A program made the position numbers and the translations under genes. A stretch of DNA of 11,815 nucleotides from contig DIWB01000006.1 of assembly GCA_002428385.1 (NCBI GenBank), positions 1 to 11,815 on the forward strand. The letters run 5' to 3'. Shown here in pieces: positions 7,127-11,815 of this stretch (position 1 is its first letter; each line of letters starts with the position of its first letter). Source of the DNA: Bacteroidales bacterium UBA6117 (GTDB lineage Bacteria; Bacteroidota; Bacteroidia; Bacteroidales; VadinHA17). The notes under the pieces are model-generated. The model was not told the origin of the DNA. It worked only from the letters and a program-made list of their open reading frames with translations, and did not search any database.

Positions 7127-7193
7127 GAATTCTGTTGTTTATCTGTAAATCATGTAAAGATAATCAAAGTGACGGAAGGGAAAAAGAAAAGAA

Positions 7194-7246
7194 GGGCGTG
7201 AGGCGTGAGGGGTGAGGAATGAAGGGGTGAGGGGGAGAAGGGGTGA
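7194..7246 (+). repeat. Degenerate heptad/octad array, GGGGTGA type
   Basis: Seven units of 7-8 bases follow each other: GGGCGTGA, GGCGTGA, GGGGTGA, GGAATGA, AGGGGTGA, GGGGGAGA, AGGGGTGA. The strand is almost all purine plus T, with hardly any C. It is non-coding and lies in the 436-base gap between the Gfo/Idh/MocA gene and the PspC operon. Short intergenic arrays of this kind are seen in several bacterial groups and probably arise by slippage. Confidence 0.7.
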
Positions 7247-7282
7247 AGACTAAGAGACTGTAGGACGGAGAGACTTAGAGAC

Positions 7283-7340
7283 GGCGTCAGGGCATCAAGG
7301 CGTAAAGGCGTAAAGGCGTAAAGGCCTAAAGGTGTAAAGG
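7283..7340 (+). repeat. Octamer tandem repeat, consensus GGCGTAAA
   Basis: Seven 8-base units: GGCGTCAG, GGCATCAA, GGCGTAAA three times, GGCCTAAA, GGTGTAAA, then GG. The middle copies are identical and the edges diverge, as in slippage-generated arrays. A minus-strand open frame through this stretch and the array before it is only a product of the repeats. Confidence 0.85.
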
Positions 7341-7368
7341 TTTGCTCCAAACGGATACGTTCTGACGG

Positions 7369-7390
7369 AAAAAAAGCTCCAAAGGAGCTT
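7369..7390 (-). terminator. Terminator-like hairpin, minus strand
   Basis: AAGCTCC (7374-7380), AAA and GGAGCTT (7384-7390) form a perfect 7-pair stem with a 3-base loop. On the minus strand it is followed by a T run reaching 7369. No minus-strand gene is known upstream of it, so if it acts as a terminator it would end antisense transcription or an unseen small RNA. Confidence 0.45.
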
Positions 7391-7404
7391 CCGGCAATTA
7401 CAGC

Positions 7405-7452
7405 AAGCCACAAAAGTGGCTTAATGTGAATAACCTCCGGTGCAACCGGAGG
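7405..7452. repeat. Two further perfect small hairpins in series
   Basis: AAGCCAC (7405-7411), AAAA, GTGGCTT (7416-7422) gives seven pairs with a 4-base loop. CCTCCGGT (7434-7441), GCA, ACCGGAGG (7445-7452) gives eight pairs with a 3-base loop. With the hairpin at 7374-7390 this makes three perfect stem-loops within 79 bases, spaced by 14 and 11 bases, upstream of the PspC operon promoter. Neither has a proper T run on either strand. Confidence 0.6.
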
Positions 7453-7473
7453 AAAACTCTATAATTTATTTAG

Positions 7474-7492
7474 TACTATGTATTGCATAGTA
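7474..7492. promoter_or_regulatory. Operator-like dyad at the PspC-PadR promoter
   Basis: TACTATG (7474-7480), five bases, CATAGTA (7486-7492) is a perfect dyad that overlaps the upstream element of the operon promoter. A further copy of one half occurs across the probable start point: TTGCATAGTATA (7483-7494) is matched by TTGCATCGTATA (7512-7523). The outer part reads GTACT-N11-AGTAT, close to the spaced inverted repeats bound by PadR repressors as I remember them. A PadR gene is the second gene of the operon, so autoregulation is likely. Confidence 0.5.
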
Positions 7493-7514
7493 TATTTATT
7501 TTATTATATCTTTG
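7483..7514 (+). promoter_or_regulatory. Promoter of the PspC-PadR-PspC operon
   Basis: TTG (7483-7485), 21 bases and TATCTTTG (7507-7514) match the Bacteroidota promoter consensus. Transcription would start near 7520 and leave a leader of about 40 A/T-rich bases before the ATG at 7563. The region around it (7461-7545) is strongly A/T-rich. Confidence 0.65.
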
Positions 7515-7562
7515 CATCGTATAGTTATAAATTTTTAACAGTAGTAAATTCCATAAGGTTCT

Positions 7563-8153
7563 ATGAAAATTACAGTAAGTGTTAATTTGGGCGGCTTCTC
7601 CTTTAATATAGACGAAGACGCCTATTCAGAACTTAAGCGATACCTTAAGAATCTGGAGCTCCACTTTGCCGGGGAAGAGAGCTCGTCGGAAATTCTTTCT
7701 GATATTGAAAGCAGGATGTCTGATCTCTTTCGCCAGAAGCTGACAGGCTACAAACAGGTCATCAATATTTCCGACGTTAACGAAATAATCTCCATCATGG
7801 GAAGCCCTGAAGATATTTCGAACAACGAAGGCCCATCGCGGAAGGAAAAATTCTCAACCCCGGGGCCCCACCGGATGTACCGCGATCCCGACCGCCGCAT
7901 AATAGGGGGAGTCTGCGCTGGCATGGGTGCATACTGGGATCTCGAACCATGGCTGATCAGGATTATTTTCCTGGCTCTGGCTGTGGCCGGAGGTGTGGGA
8001 TTCCTGATTTATCTGATCCTGTATATAGCGCTTCCCGAAGCAAAAACCACAGCCCAGAAGATCGAGATGAAAGGCGATCCGGTGAATATCCATAACATAA
8101 AGGAAGCCGTGAAGAGCGAGTTTAATACCGTCAGAAAGAACATGAAATTGTAA
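7563..8153 (+). CDS. Short PspC-domain membrane protein with HAAS-like N-terminus
   Basis: This 196-residue protein has three parts. Residues 1-86 form a soluble domain starting MKITVSVNLGGFSFNIDEDA, with helices around 19-35 and 43-60 and the ending VNEIISIMGSPEDIS. This resembles the HAAS helical domain known beside PadR regulators. A basic linker follows. Residues 105-160 are a PspC domain: MYRDPDRRIIGGVCAGMGAY, then WLIRIIFLALAV and a second hydrophobic stretch ending ILYIALPEA, so it has two membrane segments. PspC in enterobacteria senses membrane stress and controls the phage-shock response. A C-terminal charged tail of about 35 residues completes it. It is the first gene of the operon, 19 bases before padR. 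Its N-terminal domain is paralogous to that of the third gene. The role as membrane sensor for the PadR protein is an inference. Confidence 0.9.
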   Translation: MKITVSVNLGGFSFNIDEDAYSELKRYLKNLELHFAGEESSSEILSDIESRMSDLFRQKLTGYKQVINISDVNEIISIMGSPEDISNNEGPSRKEKFSTPGPHRMYRDPDRRIIGGVCAGMGAYWDLEPWLIRIIFLALAVAGGVGFLIYLILYIALPEAKTTAQKIEMKGDPVNIHNIKEAVKSEFNTVRKNMKL

Positions 8154-8172
8154 TCATCTAAAATTCAAAAAT

Positions 8173-8502
8173 ATGGATCTGGAAAACACAAAAGCACAGA
8201 TGCGAAAAGGGATACTCGAGTACTGCATCCTGTCGGTACTTTCGAAAAACTCCTGCTATGCAAGCGATATAATAAGGGAACTCAAGGAGGCTAAGCTGAT
8301 TGTAGTCGAGGGAACTCTCTATCCATTGCTCACAAGGCAGAAAAATTCCGGCCTCCTCAGCTACCGCTGGGAAGAATCGCAACAGGGACCTCCAAGAAAA
8401 TACTATGAACTCACCGACGACGGCAAAAATTACCTTGCCGAACTCGATAAATCGTGGGATGAGCTTGTGGAATCGGTTGATCTCATCAGGACAAAGTCTT
8501 AG
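8173..8502 (+). CDS. PadR-family transcriptional regulator
   Basis: This is a compact winged-helix DNA-binding protein of 109 residues, the short PadR class. The segment RKGILEYCILSVLSKNSCYASDIIREL at 11-37 is the family's opening helices. VEGTLYPLLTRQKNSGLL at 45-62 is the recognition helix with the hallmark TLYPLL, and the wing has GPPRKYYELTDDGKNYL at 72-88. A short C-terminal helix would serve for dimerisation. PadR proteins are usually repressors that dissociate on binding a ligand or, in PspC or HAAS contexts, may be tuned by the membrane partner. It lies between two PspC genes with gaps of 19 and 27 bases, so all three are co-transcribed. The dyad at 7474-7492 is its probable operator. 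Confidence 0.95.
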   Translation: MDLENTKAQMRKGILEYCILSVLSKNSCYASDIIRELKEAKLIVVEGTLYPLLTRQKNSGLLSYRWEESQQGPPRKYYELTDDGKNYLAELDKSWDELVESVDLIRTKS

Positions 8503-8529
8503 CTTATAAACTCTTTAACTGAAAACAAA

Positions 8530-10122
8530 ATGGATAAAACTATCAAAATAAACCTTGGAGGCTCACTTTTCCAGATTGATGAAGAGGCTTATAAAATCCT
8601 GCGCCGCTATCTCCAGGATATTAACGACAGGCTCAAGAACACACAGGGCGGCGCCGAAACAATAGAAGACATAGAATTGCGGATCGCCGAGATATTCAAT
8701 TCCCAGGGTGCCGGAGCTGCTGTCATTTCGAGGGAGAATGTCGAGGCAATGATTTCAATCATAGGCAAACCCGAGGACTTTGATGCGGACGGTGAACCGG
8801 TAAGCGAACAGGCAGCAAGGCAGCGGACGGCTGAATCAAAAAAACTTTACCGGAACCCAGATGATGCAATACTGGGCGGCGTTTGCGGAGGACTGGCTCC
8901 TTTTTTGAATATTGATGCTGTCTGGATCAGACTTGCCTTTGTAATTTTCACATTTTTCTTCTTCGTCGGCCCACTGGTCTACATTGCCCTGTGGATAGCC
9001 CTCCCCTCAGCAGTAAGTGATGCACAGAAAAAGGAAATGTATGGCAGGAATGACTTCCGCTCCTCTTTCTCAAATACCTCACAATTAGCAATTACAGGCA
9101 CCCAGACGAAGCCGGCAGGCTCAGGGGCCGGACATGCAATCAATGAGATACTCAGAGCCATAGGCAAGGTGCTCTTTATATTCCTGCGAATCTTTCTGAT
9201 CATGATTGGAATTGTGTTCGTATTAGGGGGATTTGCAACACTTGTTTCATACATTATGGTATTCTTTTTAGACTTCCCCGGATACTTCTCTTCCGGCGCT
9301 GTAGGAGTAAAATTGTTCTACCTGCCCGACTTCCTCAGCTACATAGTGAATCCTGCCATTGCTCCATGGCTGATAATCCTGCTTTCGGTAATCATTATTC
9401 TCCCTCTTCTTGCCCTTATTTACTGGGGTGTCAAAATGATATTCTGGTTCAGGGCAAAGGATGGAATAATCAGCCTTGCTGCTCTGGTGATCTGGGTCAT
9501 AAGCCTGGCAGTCTTCTCAATACTTCTGTTCAACGAGGGAGTTGGATTTGCGGAAATGTCCGGAATTGTTTCGGAGGATGTGATCGGCAAATCTCCGCGC
9601 GACCTTTACATCTCTGCAGGCAAGAAGGTTGAAAACCTCAGGTTCGACAAGGACATAACTTTCGACAGGGATTATACGGTATTTCTGAATGATGGAAATA
9701 AGGAAATCCATATCACGGTTGATCTCGACGTCAATACCTCATCCGACGAATCACTGTCAGTCAGACTGAGAAAAAGAGCAACCGGCAGAAGCAAGACGGA
9801 TGCAACCAGAAAAGCCCGGGAACTGATTTATAACTACAGCGTCTCTTCTGACACTATAAGCATCGACGAGTATTTCTCCCTTCCCGCAGGCACCAAATGG
9901 TCAGTAAATGATGTCGAACTGGATTTGTTCATTCCTGAGGGAACGACCGTCCACTTTGATAAAACCACCAGGGAAATGTTTAGCCGCCGTTTCGAAAATA
10001 AGCACCATGGATGGGACTATGAGGACTATGAATACTACGGAACGGACAGCAATGAATATACCTGGGTGATGACGGGTGACGGACTGAAGAAAAAATCGGA
10101 GACAGACCGCAGTCAACAATAA
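8530..10122 (+). CDS. Large PspC-domain multi-pass membrane protein with exported C-terminal domain
   Basis: This 530-residue protein resembles the first gene at its N-terminus: INLGGSLFQIDEEAYKILRR at 7-26, a helix IEDIELRIAEIF at 45-56, and VEAMISIIGKPEDF at 71-84 (HAAS-like). The PspC domain is at about 106-165, with LYRNPDDAILGGVCGGLAPF and two membrane segments ending ALWIALPSA. Three more hydrophobic regions follow at about 212-247, 279-305 and 313-335. The remaining 190 residues form a polar, beta-rich domain, likely periplasmic, with a Tyr/Asp-rich patch near 496-510 and a charged tail. The C-terminal part is not one I can assign to a named family. It may resemble the adhesin-like beta domains often placed with PspC in Bacteroidota. 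It is the last gene of the operon, followed by a strong terminator. Confidence 0.88.
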   Translation: MDKTIKINLGGSLFQIDEEAYKILRRYLQDINDRLKNTQGGAETIEDIELRIAEIFNSQGAGAAVISRENVEAMISIIGKPEDFDADGEPVSEQAARQRTAESKKLYRNPDDAILGGVCGGLAPFLNIDAVWIRLAFVIFTFFFFVGPLVYIALWIALPSAVSDAQKKEMYGRNDFRSSFSNTSQLAITGTQTKPAGSGAGHAINEILRAIGKVLFIFLRIFLIMIGIVFVLGGFATLVSYIMVFFLDFPGYFSSGAVGVKLFYLPDFLSYIVNPAIAPWLIILLSVIIILPLLALIYWGVKMIFWFRAKDGIISLAALVIWVISLAVFSILLFNEGVGFAEMSGIVSEDVIGKSPRDLYISAGKKVENLRFDKDITFDRDYTVFLNDGNKEIHITVDLDVNTSSDESLSVRLRKRATGRSKTDATRKARELIYNYSVSSDTISIDEYFSLPAGTKWSVNDVELDLFIPEGTTVHFDKTTREMFSRRFENKHHGWDYEDYEYYGTDSNEYTWVMTGDGLKKKSETDRSQQ

Positions 10123-10165
10123 AATACAGTAGTTTTTCTTTCCTTTCATTCCTTGTTTTCATGAC

Positions 10166-10201
10166 AAAAACCGGTGTTCTTTATCGAACACCGGTTTTTT
10201 T
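10166..10201 (+). terminator. Intrinsic terminator of the PspC-PadR-PspC operon
   Basis: CCGGTGTTC (10171-10179) pairs perfectly with GAACACCGG (10186-10194) over a 6-base loop. A run of seven T follows, and five A precede the stem, so the stem can extend and the element could also work on the minus strand. It is 49 bases after the stop codon of the large PspC gene and clearly separates this operon from the next gene. Confidence 0.93.
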
Positions 10202-10244
10202 ACCATAAATTATCCTTGTTAACACTCCAGTCCGTCAAATTGCT

Positions 10245-10252
10245 TATTTTCG
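10245..10252 (+). promoter_or_regulatory. Possible -7 box before the beta-rich protein gene
   Basis: TATTTTCG differs at one base from the TAnnTTTG consensus and lies 28 bases before the ATG at 10281. A TTG at 10216-10218 is 26 bases upstream, slightly too far for the usual spacing. A promoter must exist here because the strong terminator precedes it; this is the best candidate. Confidence 0.35.
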
Positions 10253-10280
10253 TCGTCAATCCCGTAAAGCCCTGCCCATC

Positions 10281-11546
10281 ATGAAAAGTATCATCCCTGC
10301 CGCAGTCCTTATATTCACCTTTTTCAACTGCAAATCCCAGGAACCCGCAATTCAGCCCGATACCCTCAGAAAAGACGCCCTTAATGTTTTCATGGAGAGC
10401 ACCGACTATGTCCGGAAGGAAATCCCGTATGTAAACTATGTCCGCGACATCAGGGATGCAGGTGTTTACATAATATCAACCAGTCAGAGAACCGGTTCGG
10501 GCGGATATGAATACACCTACTTCCTGGTCGGCCAGCATGAATTTGAGGGAATGCGCGATACCATATCCTTCGTGACAACACCAGACGAAACCACTGAGGG
10601 CTACCGGCAAAAGATGGTGAGAACACTGAAAATGGGACTGGTGCGTTATGTGGCCAGAACCCCGCTCGCTCAATACATGAATATTTCATTCAGCCAGCCA
10701 TTGTCGGAAACCGTTACGGGCGACAAATGGAAAAGCTGGGTTTTCAAAGGGTCCCTCAGCAGTTACCTAACCGGCGAGAAAACGTACAAATACTATTATC
10801 TCACGGGAAACCTGGCGGCGGCAAAAATCACCGAGAAATGGAAGATCGATATAAACGCCCGATATAACACAAATGCCTCCGAATATATTATCGGCGAAAG
10901 CACAGTCACCAGCAAATCAAAAACCAAGTATGTCACCGGACTGGTTGTGAGGAGCATTTCGGATCACTGGTCGTACGGGGGATCAACAACCGTCGGTTCA
11001 TCAAGCTACAGCAACAAAAGACTTTATTACAACCTGATGCCGGGAATCGAATATGATCTTTTCCCCTATTCCGAATCAACCAGACGGCAGATGAGAGTAT
11101 TATATTCAGCCGGAATCAGTCTGGTTGAATATGCCGACACAACAATCTACGACAAAATCAGGGAAAACCTGTTTCTTCACACTCTTTCAGCCTCCTACGA
11201 AGTGATACAGAAATGGGGGTCGATCGATTTCACGCTGCAGTACAGCAATTATCTGCACGACTGGTCAAAAAACAACCTGTCGTTCAACGGATATTTCAAT
11301 TTCAGGATTGCCAAGGGCCTTTCACTGAATTTCGGAGGAGGCGCTTCAATGATACATGACCAGATAAACCTTGTGAAACAGGACCTTACCTACGACGAGA
11401 TACTCCTGCAGAGGAAGGAGATCGCCACTCAATATGAATACTACCTGAACTTCGGTCTCTCCTATACATTCGGATCGATTTACAACAATGTAGTTAATCC
11501 GAGGTTTGGCAACAGCAGCAGCGGTATGATGATAATTATGAACTGA
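10281..11546 (+). CDS. Exported beta-rich protein of unknown function (Bacteroidota family)
   Basis: This 421-residue protein has an N-terminal hydrophobic export signal (MKSIIPAAVLIFTFFNC). Cys17 sits where a lipoprotein cysteine could be, but FFN before it is a poor lipobox, so ordinary signal peptidase cleavage near SQE is equally possible. Residues 35-150 carry a conserved N-terminal block: REIPYVNYVRD-like at 45-56, STSQRTGSGGYEYTYFLVGQ at 66-85, then LKMGLVRYVARTPLAQYMNI at 116-135. From about 150 to the end, alternating polar/hydrophobic strands with many Tyr, Ser and Gly, and the ending YLNFGLSYTFGSIYNNVVNP, suggest an outer-membrane beta-barrel of about ten to twelve strands. I recognise this as a recurring but unnamed Bacteroidota family. 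The function is unknown; a porin or surface role is an inference. It is a single-gene unit, convergent with the lyase gene 21 bases later. Confidence 0.85.
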   Translation: MKSIIPAAVLIFTFFNCKSQEPAIQPDTLRKDALNVFMESTDYVRKEIPYVNYVRDIRDAGVYIISTSQRTGSGGYEYTYFLVGQHEFEGMRDTISFVTTPDETTEGYRQKMVRTLKMGLVRYVARTPLAQYMNISFSQPLSETVTGDKWKSWVFKGSLSSYLTGEKTYKYYYLTGNLAAAKITEKWKIDINARYNTNASEYIIGESTVTSKSKTKYVTGLVVRSISDHWSYGGSTTVGSSSYSNKRLYYNLMPGIEYDLFPYSESTRRQMRVLYSAGISLVEYADTTIYDKIRENLFLHTLSASYEVIQKWGSIDFTLQYSNYLHDWSKNNLSFNGYFNFRIAKGLSLNFGGGASMIHDQINLVKQDLTYDEILLQRKEIATQYEYYLNFGLSYTFGSIYNNVVNPRFGNSSSGMMIIMN

Positions 11547-11567
11547 CCGGCACCACCCGGACTTTAT

Positions 11568-11815
11568 TTAAAACTTTGAGAACAGGTCATCCATCCCTAG
11601 CTTTCTGACATCCTCAACGAATTCCCTGTACGTTCCGGAGGCCGGATTTGTAACCGGCATCCTGCACTCACCGCAGTCGAGGCCTGCATACTTCATAAAT
11701 GACTTGCCAACGGCCATGCCTCCGTATTTGCCGAGAAGGTCTATCATGCTTACCGACATTTGCTGAAGACGCCGGGCCTCCATGAGATCCCCGGCATTGA
11801 ATGCTTCAATGAGTT
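11568..11815 (-). CDS. DapA/N-acetylneuraminate lyase family protein, C-terminal part only
   Basis: The last 81 residues and stop codon of a gene that begins beyond the window edge. The segment reads LIEAFNAGDLMEARRLQQMS, then LLGKYGGMAVGKSFMKYAG, LDCGECRMPVTNP and a C-terminal helix ending LGMDDLFSKF. The pattern AGDxxEARxLQ followed by GKxxMKxxGLDCGxxRxP is the C-terminus of class I aldolases of the dihydrodipicolinate synthase / N-acetylneuraminate lyase family. The LDCG...R.P form favours the N-acetylneuraminate lyase side, which splits sialic acid to N-acetylmannosamine and pyruvate. The catalytic lysine and the substrate loop lie outside the window, so the substrate is undecided. Confidence 0.85.
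   Translation of the reverse strand, partial: LIEAFNAGDLMEARRLQQMSVSMIDLLGKYGGMAVGKSFMKYAGLDCGECRMPVTNPASGTYREFVEDVRKLGMDDLFSKF

Noticed and set aside
7150..7413. An 87-codon minus-strand open frame rich in Leu, Ser and Pro
   Set aside because: It is the translation of the tandem repeat arrays and a hairpin, with no family resemblance.

Overview
The window looks like a chromosomal segment of a member of the Bacteroidota. The reasons are the gene families (an adenosine-kinase-like PfkB kinase, a FucP-type sugar permease, HAAS/PspC-like proteins with a PadR regulator, and a beta-rich surface protein of a type common in that phylum), promoter motifs resembling the phylum's TTG / TAnnTTTG consensus, A-rich leaders instead of strong Shine-Dalgarno sequences, and moderate GC content. 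No phage, insertion sequence, CRISPR array or origin was seen.

Layout. Positions 1-306 hold a long inverted repeat, a terminator-like hairpin, a minus-strand tRNA-Asn(GUU) and two promoters that face apart, one for the tRNA and one for the kinase gene (307-1293, +). From 1340 to 7126 everything reads on the minus strand. In transcription order these are a Gfo/Idh/MocA oxidoreductase (6140-7126), a rhomboid protease (5414-6070), the wreck of two flavoenzyme genes (4193-5233), an SDR oxidoreductase (3374-4153), a secreted YceI protein with its own terminator (2712-3284) and an MFS sugar permease (1340-2593). The permease has a perfect spaced inverted repeat directly ahead of its start codon.

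Positions 7127-7562 are non-coding but structured. They hold two arrays of short degenerate tandem repeats, three small hairpins in a row, and a promoter with an operator-like dyad. This promoter drives a plus-strand operon of three genes: a short PspC protein (7563-8153), a PadR regulator (8173-8502) and a long multi-pass PspC protein (8530-10122), closed by a strong intrinsic terminator. Both PspC proteins share an N-terminal domain that resembles the HAAS domain known next to PadR regulators. I read the operon as a self-regulated membrane-stress or envelope module. Next come an exported beta-rich protein (10281-11546, +) and the C-terminal end of a DapA/N-acetylneuraminate-lyase family gene running in on the minus strand (11568 to the window edge).

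Several genes (kinase, permease, SDR, Gfo/Idh/MocA, lyase) fit sugar or sugar-acid metabolism, but they are not arranged as one obvious pathway operon. The two items most worth following up are the PspC-PadR-PspC module with its operator, and the flavoenzyme remnant. In the remnant, well-conserved blocks of an Old Yellow Enzyme and of a fumarate-reductase-type flavoprotein have been stitched together by several internal deletions.
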